From: Diabrotica undecimpunctata
Taxonomy: Eukaryota; Arthropoda; Insecta; Coleoptera; Chrysomelidae
DNA length: 64,000 bases
Direction: 5' to 3'
Assembly (NCBI RefSeq): GCF_040954645.1
Contig: NC_092806.1
Coordinates: 28,669,644 to 28,733,643 of the forward strand
Each line of letters opens with the position of its first letter. Position 1 is the first letter of the stretch. Below the pieces are notes generated by a model that saw nothing but the letters and a program-made list of their open reading frames with translations, ran no database searches and was not told the DNA's origin. A program made the position numbers and the translations under genes. This document shows, piece by piece, positions 25,501 through 39,447 of this stretch.

Positions 25501-28500
25501 TAGTGTCATTAAAAACATACAACTTAACTTTTCTTTCTATTTTTGCAGGGAATGAGAAGCACAGTAACAGCAACATGTGCCTGTACCTGCAAATTCTGCG
25601 AAGTAGGAACAACTCTTTGCCCGACTAGTAACATTTGTATCAACTCGACTCTATGGTGCAACGGTATCGTAGATTGCCCTGATGATGAGGTTGACTGTGC
25701 TACAACTACTTCCCCAACTCCTGAAGTAAGTACAGCTCTTCCAGAAGAGACTACCACACCAGGCGTCGAAACTAGTCCTACACCAGTTGAAGTAACCACT
25801 AAACAAACATCCAAACCTACTGAAGCTACAAGACCAACAACAGAAGTTTCTACTGGTAGCCCCGAAGTTTCTACTCCTCCACCTACCGTACAAACTAGTA
25901 CACCTACAACTCAAAGTACCACAGTTTCTGTATTTACTACCAAAGCTCCAGTGACTACCACTAACAAACCTACAACACCCAAAGGTAATTAAGTTGTTTC
26001 ATTTTTAATAAAGTCAGTAGCGTTTATAGAAGCTCTAATATTTATATTTTTGTAGAAGAGTGTATCGAAATAGTATGTCCTCCTGGATTTAAAAGGGTAG
26101 AAAAGAAAAAGAACAACAAGAAAACTACCAATAAATATACATCACAAATGATAAGAAACCAAGGCACCAAGGGTGGTACTAAAGGAGGCACCAAAGGAGG
26201 TACTAAAGGAGGAAGCCAACCTGTCAAACAACGTAAGCCAAACAAAATTTTTAGTAAATAGTAACTTATTAAAAGATTTATAACAGTCTTTATTTTATTT
26301 AAAATAGTTTTACTTTAATTATATTTATATTTGGTTATTTCGTTTTAGCACCCAAATGGAAACTACCTTCACCTTCTTACCCAACTAAGGGAGGCAACAA
26401 CGGCGTCGAAGTAGAAGACGAATGCAAAGTATACGTCTGTGTACCAGATTTCAATGGTGGAGAAAGTTGTCCTACGGTTGAGTGTCTGTATGGATTAATT
26501 TTAGTTCTAGATGAATCTACTGATGAATGTCAAGAATTCCACTGTGAAGTTCCACCCAAACCAGATGCAACATGTAAAGTTACCGGAAAAACTTTCGAAA
26601 CGTTCGACAACGTTGAATATAAATATGACATATGTAATCATGTTTTGGCTAGAGATTTGGAACACGACGATTGGGAAATATCATGTAAGTGTTATATTTT
26701 TATAAATAGAAGTAAAAGGAATACTATAGCGTGTATGAAAAAACAGTACTTTAATTCCGAAGTTTCAATTCGTGCTCACAGAGATATGTATGTAGACTTG
26801 TTCTGCAATATATTTAGATTGCCATCCAATTCTTTGAAAAGGTATTGGACAATGTACACTCAGGTGCTAAAACTCCAATCCACGCATATTTTATAGAAAA
26901 GAAGACACATTTCTGGAGATGTCAGTTACAGATTGGACATAGATTTAAGGAGGAACATTAAATGTAAATAAGAATCACTTATAAATATATAATATGGCAT
27001 TATTCTAAAATGGAACAAGTGAAAAGTGGATTTATGGTTAATAGAAAAACGGTTGTAACAAAATTTGTTATGTTTATGTTATTTGTTATTAATATCTAGT
27101 ATTTTCTCCTCGGGCAAACATGAAGTTGGTCAAATTCTTCCCATATTGTCTAAAGAGCGGCACTAAGCTCAGGCAAGTTGTTTGGACGGGGTAATCGAAC
27201 TTAAATTTATCTTCCCAATGTGTCACATAGTTGTTTGATTGGATTGAGATCGGGGCTAAAAGCTGGCCAATTCTTACGGACAATAAAGAGTTCTTCTAAG
27301 TCTTCATTAACGATTCTAGCACGGTGGGGACGCGCGTTATCGTCCATAAAAATAAAATTGGATCCTATGAATGGTGCAAACGCTACCACATGTTCATCTA
27401 AAACGGTTATTATATACCTTACTCTTATCATAACTCATATCATATTGAGAACCTCAATATACAAGAACTAAGTCAATACTGGCATCGGAACTTATACCAG
27501 TCCAAACCATAAATGTGCCTCCTTGATGAGTTATTCTGTCGGCAATACTGCATTGAGCTAATCGGTATCCTTTTTTGTCCCGATTCCTTCGAGGACGTCC
27601 GGTGACCTTAAGTAAAACCTGGACTCATCGGAGAACAAAACATTACGGCAATCTGCGTAATTCCAATTTTCGTGTTCCCTTGCAAAAGCAAATCGAGCTC
27701 TACGGTGTTCCACGGACGGTTGTGGACATTAGGGCTAGTCTTCTGGATAATAAATTCGCTTCATGAAGTCCTCGACGAACTGTTTTTCCACAATTCGGAC
27801 TTCGGGGAGGCGATTTGCCAGCTCAATTAAAGTTAAATATCTATTTTTTAAACACGGAGCAATCAAATATTGTCCTCCTACGGTCTGATCATCATCTTCT
27901 AGTGTAACTGCCGTTTTGATTAAACCACTGAATGACTCTTTGATCAGTACGACTTTTCAACGTCAGCACCTGGCTACGTCAATCTTGCATCAAAGCCACG
28001 GAGCTTGCAGTATCTGGTTTTAATGTCATTTTAATACAATTAAAAATTCTAAACCCATGTCTTATTACCAAATTGGTCTGGTTGTTAAAATCAGTAGGAT
28101 AACAAAATTAATTTCTTGTGGCTTATCAAACTTAAATTGTTGACAGAAACAAAATTTGTAATGTTTGTAAGAAAGATCATAAAAAAATTAAGATAATGTA
28201 TAGAAATTATTTAATTCAAAAGGTTATTAAAAAATCCCAATTATTTCAGTGAGAAAGGCCTGCACAACCACTTGCTCTAGAGACCTAATCATTCAACATG
28301 ACTGGCAACAATTCATTATCCACCCTGACTTCTCTATGGAATATGACGGATACACCTACACCTTGGACCAAGCTATCAAACTAGCTGAAAGACAGGATGA
28401 CTTCTCACTGCAACAAGTTGGTAATACCGTCTTATTCACTTCAACCAAATATGGTTTCTGGGTTGTTTGGAATCACGATGCTGACGTCAAGATTGGAGTC

Positions 28501-31500
28501 GATCAAGAACTTATCGAAAAGGTAAATAAAGTTAATAGGATAGTAATAGTAATACTAAGAAACCAGTTCATTCAATGGTTACGATATCAAGCTAGCATTA
28601 TAAAGATTGTAGATGAAAAGAATGTTTTCTTTTATAAGCAGAGTATATTTTTACGAATACTTGCGTTTACTTGCATTAGAAGTCGAAATTAGTATTCTCC
28701 AGGTACGGTTTTATATTTTTCAAAATAGTCAATCACCATAAATAACTTCCGCATCTCTCGTACTCGACTCTATGGTATATTCCACCAATGTCACCTTCCT
28801 AGCCTTCTTTGTAGCTAAAAAGTCAGCTTTTATTCACATTTTAGACTGCTCTTTGATAAAGGATGTGTAAGAGTGAATTAATTTATGTTTAATAATTACC
28901 ATTCATCAATGCATAAAGTCACTTTTGATTTTCTTAAAATTCTCTAAGCAATTTTCGGAAAATATCATACGAATACATTTCCGAACCAGAGTGAGTACAC
29001 GCAGAAATCATCCTGGTCAAAGCTTTTTCATGGTAAAAATGGATCCAGCGCCTTCCTTCCTTCCATTTCCTTACTACGTTAGCAATTTCTCGCTCCTTCA
29101 TATGTTAATCTTCCAAAATTATGCATTGTTGTAGTTACCTCCTTCATGTAGGCCATCTAGGACATTTTCATTGAGTAAGGAGAAAAAGTCCAAAAATTTA
29201 TAGCCTTAGTGTTTTCGTCTCTAAGGAATTAAAATTTTTTTGTTTTTGAATTATGCTAAGCAAGTTTATTATACACATACTATCTTATTTTATTTATTCA
29301 TTATTTAAATCCAATTATATTTATGTAAAACATACAATTATGCTTCAAACATGCAAACCTAGTAAGTATTAAACCACATTTTTGTTAAAACCCTAATCAA
29401 AATTTAACTTCTACGTTTGCTTAAATTAAAGTGGTGATACTTATTTCAGGAAAAGCACTGATGATGCAATATTCATTCGGAAAACGTTCTGTAATGTAGC
29501 CAGATGTGGTTTTTATATTATTATACCTTTTATAAAGGATTTTTTAAATAAAATTTTTGTGATGTATGGTATACAGCCAAATACAAGAAATTTTTCTTTG
29601 AGAAGTATTATTATCTTTAAGCAAAGCTTGTACGAACTTTTTTTATTATATATACCAGCCATTGAAGTTATTAAGATTTTTTAAACAGATGATTAATTGT
29701 AATGTGATGTTTTAGGTTGATGGTTTGTGTGGTTACTTCGATGGCGAGAAAGAAGGAGACAAGAGAAAGCCTGATGGTGGCTTGAGTAAGACTACTGAAG
29801 AATTTGGAGATAGTTGGGCTCTATCGCACGATCAACCTCAAATTTGTGAAGCTAAATCTTGCCCAGATGAAAAACAGAACCAAGCATGGCAGATCTGTAA
29901 CAAAGTCAGGTATGTAGGATTTGAATCTTGATATTTTTGGTTTCTTAAAATAAAAGACTTTGAATTTGTCTAAGTATTATAAACTGTAATTTTTAGGGAG
30001 CAATCTCTCGACAAGTGTGCCCATGTATTAGATGTTGAATCGTTCTTATCAAAATGTTTGGAAACAACATGTACTTGCTTAGAACACGCGGCCGAAGACT
30101 CTACAGCAGAAGAATCATGCAAATGTGAAGCTTTACAAAACTTTGTTGTCGAATGTCTTTCCAAAGACCCATCTGTTGATATATCTGATTGGAGAGTAGA
30201 ACAAAATTGCCGTAAGTAAACAATTACTCTTCTTATTCATATAATTGTCTTTAAGCACAATATCGAGTTTTGTAATAACCAAATTTCTAATTTTAGCTAC
30301 TGAATGTGAAGCTCCATTGATCTTCCAAGATTGTTACCAAAGAAGATGCGAACCAAGCTGTAACACCTTCTCTGATCCAAGCGTATGTCCTAAAGTCAGT
30401 GATATGTGTTTCCCTGGTTGTTACTGTCCTCCTGGCTACGTCAAAGAAGGAGACAAATGTATTCCTCCATCTAGCTGTAAGAATTGCGAATGTGACCTTC
30501 TACCTCATGTAACTTACGTCACTTACGATGATAACGAATTCACCATCAATGGAAATTGTGTCTATGTCATGTCAAGGGATGAAGTTGCAAGTATTGGACA
30601 GGAACATCAATTCCAGGTATAAATTTATAGCATTCAAATAAGAAAAAACTTATGTTCTTTTGAACGTTAGGTAGTTAAATCATTTTTTTATAGGTTCTTG
30701 TTACTAACCACCCATGTGCAAGCTCTAAAGGAGGTAACCATAAGATGTGTATAGGAAAAATCACCATCCTATACCAAGGCCACAAAATACATGTTCTTAA
30801 GGACGAAAATAGACCAAGATTAAAACTTATCATGGACGGAGAAGTAATTGATGATTATTCTGAAGTTAAGCACGTCGTAAACGTTCACAGAGATTCAAAT
30901 GGCGATATGAAGGTTCTTTTGCCTACGATCCAAGTTGAGGTAAATAAAATCAATCATTAAATCTATATTCTTATAATTAAATTTATTTTATTTATACTTA
31001 TATCCTTATAGGTATTAGTAACCTACCCAACACTTGCATCCAGTGTTAAGGCACCATCTTACATCTTCGAAGGAAAGCTTGAAGGTATTTGCGGTAACTG
31101 CAATGGAAAACCAAAGGATGACTTCAAAAAACCGGATGGAAATCAACCTAAAGATGATTTAGACTTTGGATTGAGCTGGCTGTACGAAGGTCTTCCTCAA
31201 AACAAAGAAGAATGTGGCGCTGAGAAAGAAGAAACATGCGTACCAGATCCCACACAACCTGATCCATGCGAACAATTATTGGATATAAACAAATTTGGAA
31301 AGGTAATTGTAATATGTTAATTGCGAAACTAAATAACAAATTAAAAAATAAACAGCAAGATTTATATATTATGACACAAATAACATGTAGATTTGTCAAA
31401 CCAAACGTTTGATATCCAAAATAATAACGTATTAATTTTAATTTTTAGTGTGCAAACCTTTTGGACCCAACTTCATACTTGGATTGGTGTCAAAGGGATA

Positions 31501-34500
31501 CTTGCAAGGGAGATCCAGCCGAATCTTGCGCTGCCCTTGAAGCATACGCCAAAGACTGTGCCAAGTTTGGCTTCTGTGTCAACTGGAGAAACGATCTTTG
31601 CCCAGCTCCAGTATGTGCTCCTGGTTTGTTCTACTCACCATGCGGACCAGCTCATCCGGAAACTTGCGAGACTATCATAGAGGGCACCAAAGGAGGTATA
31701 AAGGGAGGAAAGAGGAATATTCCTACTGAGGGCTGCTTCTGTCCTAAAGGAAAGGTTCTATTAAACGAGACTTGTGTTACAACAAGAGAATGTATAACTT
31801 GTGACAACGAAGGACATCATCCTGGAGATGTATGGAAGAAGGACAAATGCACAAAATGTAAGTGCCAAGGTACCAACTTGGAATGTCAAAAACAAGAATG
31901 TGTTGATCCATCGACTATTTGTGAACACGGATATAATGCCGTCAAAGTACCAACCGCTGCAGACGAATGCTGTGACAAATATACTTGCAGTAAGTACTGA
32001 AGTGTTTCAGATTTTTGCATATTTCAGTATACGAGTAGTACATAAAATACTATATATTTTTTATTTCTAGTTCCTGGACCTACTTTCTCACCAACTTGCG
32101 AACCTCCACAAAACTTGGTGTGTGGTAAGGATCAAGTGACCAGACTTACTACCAAATCAAATGGCTGCCAATCTTACATTTGTGAGTGCAAACCTCTAGA
32201 AGAATGTGAAGAAATTGATCTTACTTCAACAGAACCACTGGAACCAGGTCAGTACAGAAATTTCAGTTTAATTTAGTTTTTACCAATAATTTCGATATTT
32301 ATAAATTAGCGATGGCGAACATGGTGATTTTTAAATCACGCCATAATCAGTGACCGTGATATCATAAAATTTATTATATATACACGTTTTGTAAGACGTG
32401 GCGGTGAAATTAATATTTGATATAATATGGTTACTTGTCACAGTTATCGAAGTTAGCAAGGAATGGTAGTGATTTCTAAATCACCTAATTAAACCATCGG
32501 TAGTGAAATCATGTTTATCACTATTATAATTTTTTAAGCGGCCCCTATACTACTCGCGAAGTTGATCGAAGTTCAGCGAGTACGAGAGTGTATACAGGTA
32601 CTTCATGCGACTTCGCTTCGCCTCGTTCTACTTCCATTCTGTCTGAGGGATTTTTCTGCCAGGTTTTCGCGTTCGAGTCAAAGGGCCCGAAGTTCGAATA
32701 CGAACTGTCACTACAGTACTCGACTTCACGAGTATGTAGAGAGTCACCTCGCCTCGATTAACTTCACTTCGACACTTTATCTGAAGAACTTCGATCGAGA
32801 GTGTAGCCGGCGTTTTAAAATTTAAAAACTATCTGATGTTAAACTAAAAATCATCTGAGTTTAAACGTAAAATACAAAAAAGTGTACTGCAACACATCAT
32901 TTATCTACTTTGAAGACAAACTAAGTCGACTAAGTGGTTTAACAAGGTATAAATTAAATATTTGTAAATATTTCTTTTATTTCATTTAGATTTCTATTGC
33001 GGCAACCTCAGATCTCACCACTTTAGATTCTTGAGCCATGATACGTTGCAATATTAAAATATTATCCATATATTTTAATATAATTGATGTATCTTCTTCT
33101 TCTTCTTAGTCGTTGACCTGATGCAGGTATCGTGATATCATGAAGCTATTAGCTAAATTTCCCAATGTTCCTCCACGTTTTTCTATCTTCTAGCACATTC
33201 TGACAATGGAGCGCCAATGGTAGCAACAATATGGTCCGTGTATCGTGTGGGAGATCTACCTCTATTTCTTTTGCCTTCTACTTTTCCCTGGATGGTGAGT
33301 TTTTCAAGACCATTTCTTCGAAGCACATGTCCAAAATAGCTTAGTATTTGTTCTGATATTTGTGTTCTTAGTCTTTTCTTTATGTTTAGCTGGTCCAGTA
33401 TGGATTCATTTGTTCTTCGGGGCACCCATGGTATTTTCAACATTCGTCTCCAGCAGTACATCTCAAATACATCTATGTTCTTTTTGTCTTTCTCAGTAAG
33501 GGTCCAGCATTCCCATGCATAAGTAAAAACTGGAAAAACTAGACTTCTTACTAGTCTCATTTTTGTATCGGTAGTTATTTCATGGTTTTTGTTAATTTTG
33601 CCATAGCGCTTTTTGCGATTGCTGACCGCCGCTTTATATCTTCAGTACAGGCTCCTTTGTTGGTTATTAATGAGCCCAGATACACAAATTTATCATGACC
33701 AGATAAACAGCGATATTGTTTATCATGACCAGATGATTTTGATTGTTGTTAGCTCTGTCAATTATCATGATTCTCGTTTTATCTCTGTTTATTTTAAGGC
33801 CCATCGTTAAGCTTACGTCTTCTATCCGTTGTAGCAGGTGAATCAATTCAGCTTCAGAACTAGCGAGGATAGTAGTATCATCTGCATATCTCAAGTTGCA
33901 AATCTTCTTCCCGCCAATGGTGATGCCACCGTTCCAGTCCTCAGTAGCTTTCCGCATTATCGGAACTGATGTATATACTTATCTAAATTTAAAAAATGTT
34001 TGTATATTTCAGTATTGATTATTATTCCGTTATCTCTAATTTTAGGATACGTCAAAGAAATTGACACAAACAGCAGCTGTTGTCCAGTCATCAACTATGT
34101 TTGCAAGAAAGACAGATGTCCAGTCATAGAACCCTGTCCACCATTCTACTCGGTTAAGATAGAAGAAGGCAAATGTTGTCCAACCTACTCTTGCGAAGCT
34201 CCAGAAAAATGTATCGCTGAAACTGGATTCACATCTGCCGCTGAAGGTGGTGAACGTCCATTGAACGACTTGGAAAAACAAAAACTGCTTAAGAACGCTA
34301 ATGACACCTGGAATGACGGACCCTGTAGAACTTGCAAGTGTCTACACAACAGTAATAACAGTAAGTTGTAGATATTTAAACATATTTTAGCATTTCATTT
34401 ATTTGAAATTATTTTTTAGACGCCTTCATTACATCGTGCTCCAAGACCAATTGCCCCATCATGGAACAGAGCTCAGACTTTGATGATTACGAATTAATTG

Positions 34501-37500
34501 CCGAATACGTCTACCAGCAGTGTTGTCCTACATACAAACGAGTTGCTTGCAAATACAACGGTAAGATTTGTTTATTTGTCTATAATAATTAAACTAAAAT
34601 GATAATAGCTGTTATCGCGTAGTAGCTCAGTCGAAAAAGTCGATTCAAACTGGTTTTTTGGGAAAACATGTTTCTTAAGGCCCGTTTTCACACTACGTCT
34701 TATTGTACGTTTTGTGGGTCATATAAAACGTACGACAAAATGTACGTTTTGTCCAGTGTATAAACACTACGTTTTTCCTTCCGTTTTCTACCTCATTCAG
34801 AGTCTTGAGTTGTGTGAAGTTTGTTTAGTGTTTTTTTTTATTATGAAGGAAACACGGCTGCTTTCTTTTATTTTTTGAACTATAAAGATACTACGACTGA
34901 GGAAAAAGGGGATGAAGAGGGAAAAGACAAGATGGTCAAGAGAGTGGGCTTCTAAAAAGAAGCAAGTATTCCCACGTCTCGTTACTAAAAGAGGCGAACC
35001 AGATGACTGGCGCAATTATTTTCGAATGGACACCTCAGCCTATTGTCAATTGCTAGAGTTTGTAACAACATACATATTGAAATAAGACACCTCATGAGAA
35101 AAGCCATTACACCCCACGAAAGACTCACAGCAACTCTCAGATATCTTACAACAGGACGCAGCGTCAAGGACTTGGAGTTCACAATCATAATATCCAAACC
35201 AGCGTTAAGCCAAATAATTCCTGAAACCTGTAATGCAATCTACTTGGTTTTAAAACATAACTACTTAAAAACTTTTATACAATTCAATAAATTCCCCGAG
35301 AAAATCGTGGGTGCATTGCCGCAAATCTGACATTATTAGGCTTTTTTTGGGAAAAATGAAACGGACTGCAATGGAACTAGTCGTCAAATAAGTCAAGATC
35401 GGACGACTTGTCTGAACATGTATTTTCACGTAACGTTTTATCCTATCAGTTCTCGCCAAACTATGCTCCTCCCATCATTTCTACGATCTGACCTTGGATT
35501 TCATTTCGATTCGACAAGACGTACGTTTTGCTGTTTACATGCCACGTTTTATTGTATAGGATTTGTCCTATCCAACAAAACGTACAATAAGACGTAGCGT
35601 GAAAACCGACCTTTACCTTCACATTTAAGCCTTTTTATATCATTTGTTCAATTAGTATTATAATAAATAAAAATGAAACAATTTTTAAATATTTTAATGA
35701 AAATTCAGAGTACGTAATATAAATGGCTAAGATTTCATTGAAAATTACAGATTAAAATTTTTAAAAGTAAAGTTGCCTCCATCTATCTATCGTCCGTCGG
35801 CAAATTCAAACAAATAGCACTTTTACAAGTAGGTAAAGTCTAGACAAATTAAGATATTTTTTACTACCAAAATGAGATGTTTAAACCAAATAATGTTTTA
35901 AATATAATGTGCAGCATAATGTTTAATTCGGTTTCGCTAATGAACTTTTTTTTTCTTAAAAGTAGAAAAAAAGTTTAATTTCTTTTGCTTAATATTTACC
36001 ATCTAATAATTTTAACTGTAATAATATGCAAGTGTTTACTTTAAGTTATAAAATGACGAATTTACAACGAGTAATGCGATTGTTAAAATACCGGCAAGTA
36101 CTTATCCTTAAAGACTGGACTTACAAATTTTTCGTTCAGTTGTCATCAAAGGATTTTTTTAATGATCCGTACTAAAAAATTTGTATGCGCTTTTACAAAA
36201 ATCTGCAAAATGATCCTGAAAATAGTTGTAAAAGCAGTATCATAAGAAAAGCGCCCTTTCTAACAGGAATTCCGTGTTCTACTATGCGCGACATTGTGAA
36301 GAGGTATATTAAAAAGAGAAAAACAAGATTGGATGCTGCTAAACCGAAACATCTTAATATCGTGACTGCTAAATGGAATTAAGGAATTTGGTTTACGAGG
36401 AATACAAAAAAAGCTGATCTTGTATACACCAAACTTATTGCACTGGGAAGAATCTGCCATAAAATTACTTTGCGCAGATGGCTGAAAAAACTTTGACTTA
36501 AATAGAAAATCATTGATAAACGAGTGACTATTAGAAAGTAAGGGGATAGTACATTGGCGTTTACACTATTTAGAAAAAATTCAAGAATATCGAGACCAAA
36601 ACCGAACAATTCATTATTTAGGTGATACATGGTATGACACGCATGATACCGTTAGAAAGGGTTGGACTGCTCCAAATATTCAGATAGCATTCCCATTGGA
36701 GAACATCTACAAACTACGTCGTAAAAAGTTTTTACTTTTTAATACCCTTTCACTCTTTTTTCGTAAAGCGTCGAGGTCCACCCGGCGACGTCGAATTTGC
36801 AAGTCATGACCTCCCTTTTCAGTGATTTTAAAAAAAAATCAATGTTATTTCTGTAAAATGCAAAGTCTCCCCTCTTCCTTACAATGTAATTTATTGATGT
36901 TCCCTTGGTAGCGGGCCTCGCCTGACATAAGAACTGACCAAAATTCCCATAGGTTTTTATTATTATATATTATTATTCTCTATTATTATTGTTTTTTAAA
37001 TAAAATTTTTATTTTTAGGTAAAGTACAAGAAGTAGGAGACACATGGTATATGGAAGGTGACTACTGTACGTCTATTATGTGTGTCAAATCTGATGCCGG
37101 ATATATTCAGAAACAGAACCAAGTCAAACATTGTGAAGTCAATTGCGATTATGGATTTGAATACGTCGCACCAACTTTGGAATCCAAAGAATGTTGCGGA
37201 TACTGCAAACAAATCGCTTGTGTTGTTGAAGGAACCATCTATGAAATTGGAGAAGAATGGTCATCTCCAGATGCTTGTACCAAATATGTTTGCACAGATG
37301 TTGAAGGTTTGGTAAGTATTATTAAATATTCAAATATCACATCTTCGATTTCTAAATGATTCTTTGCTATAAACTTTAATTAAAAAGTAAATTAAATATC
37401 TAGAACATTTTTAATTATAGTTTATTCATTTGTGATCTAATATTATTTGTCTTTTTAGATTCAAGTTCGAGCTCAACTTACTAACTGTCCGGTAATATCT

Positions 37501-39360
37501 GAAGAAGATAACAAAAACTTTGTTATTCAAGAAGAGATTGTCAAAGGACAGTGTTGTCCCAAACACGTGAAGACAGCTTGCAAAGTTGACGGCAATATTG
37601 TTAAGGTGAGAAATTTGTTAATACATCACTTACAGTAATAGTACCATCTATAAATGTTAGTAAGATCACTTTCTTCAAAAATTCGTACAAACTACGTTAG
37701 TAAGATCACTTTCTTCAAAAATTCGTACAGACTACGAAGGATACGTCAGATCACGTAGTATACATTATTATACCCCGAACTTTGTTTTCCAATAATTTAA
37801 ATCTCCCGTAACTAGGGCAGAGGTACATTTATTTTCTTCAATGGTTCCGGATGAGTCTTCTGAAAATGCTTCGATTTCCTCATTATTGCAATCTGTTGTT
37901 GGGGCACATATTTAGAAAATTTTGAGCTGTTGATTACCGTAGATTTTTAGTGTGATAATCACTATTCTGTCAGATTTGTTTTCATAACTAGAGACTAACT
38001 TGGATGTATAAGAAAACCTACCCCTGTTGGCTTTTGTTTTTCCTTCGCTTGAAGTAGAGTATCTTTTATTTCACATATATCTAGTATGTTCTACGTAATT
38101 TTCTTAAGTTCATTTTCTACTGCTGGTTGGTAATTTGATACTAACAATTGGCAGTTGTAAGTTGCTACTGCTAAAAGCCGAATTGAAGATTGCTGCGAAG
38201 ACGCTGAAGATCAGAGTGGCTTTCGTGCTGGTCGTTCTTGTATAGACAATGTGTTCTGCCTAAAACAAACAATAGAAAAGCGTTTGGAACATAATATGGA
38301 GACACACATGGTATTTATTGATCTTCAAAAAGCGTATGACAGTGTCCCATTAGCCAAGCTATGGCAGGTGCTAGAAGACAAGAATATTCCACCGATTTAC
38401 ATTAATGCTGTACGGGAGTTGTACGATGATATGACGAATGTAATGAAGATTGGACAAAAAGTGACAAAAAAGATAAAAGTGACCATAGGACTTCGCCAAG
38501 GCTGCTGCATTGCACCTACACTCTTTAAGATTTATTTGGAGGGGGTTTTGGATATTTGGAACAGAAAATGTGAACCTATGGGTGTTAAAATTGGAGACCA
38601 TACACTGTACAGCTTGCATTTTGCTGATGACCAAGTAATACTTGCAGAAGATCAAGATGATATCCACTACATGTTACGAAAAATAGATGAAGAATATACT
38701 AAGTGGGGCTTATCAATTAATCCATCAAAAACAGAGTACGTAGTAGTGGGAGGTGAAGGAAAGCACTTAGAACTAGGAAGCAAACAAATTCAAAATACTG
38801 ATAGCTATAAATATCTCGGTGTAAACATTACAAACAATGGTCGGAATACAAAAGAAATAGCTACTAGAATTGGTCAAGGAAATTCAGCAATACGTCAACT
38901 GAATAGTATACTTTGGAATAACCACATCACCCGAAACACAAAAATTAGGATATACAAAAGTATCATAGAAAGCATTGCTACATATGGTTCAGAGCTTTGA
39001 AAGCAATGGAAAAGCAATGGAAATGAAATGGAGAAGATGTTGCCAACTCACTAGAAAAGATAGAGTAAGGAATACTGAAATCAGAGAGCGTATGGGCATA
39101 GACATTGACGTCCTGGAAACTATAGAATGCAAAACGCTGAAATGGTATGGCCATGTAGAAAGGATGAATGATCAACGATGGCCAAAGAGAATATTACAGT
39201 GGATCTCCCCCAAACGCAGGAAAAAGGGAAGACCAAGAAGATCGTGGAGACAAGAAGTTAAAGGTGCAATGGAAGATAGGGGTCTACAAGTAGATGACTG
39301 GAACGATCGCAAGCGTTGGAAGCTAGGTTGCGAGAAACGGCGACAGCTGTAATAAACTCG

Positions 39361-39447
<87 letters not shown>

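Noticed and set aside
25651..25914. Minus-strand Cys/Ser-rich ORF opposite the LDLa exon
   Set aside because: Shadow of the Thr/Pro linker on the other strand.
32562..32825. 87-codon ORF in the GC-rich intronic block
   Set aside because: No homology recognised; the block has inverted-repeat structure and the frame is likely chance.
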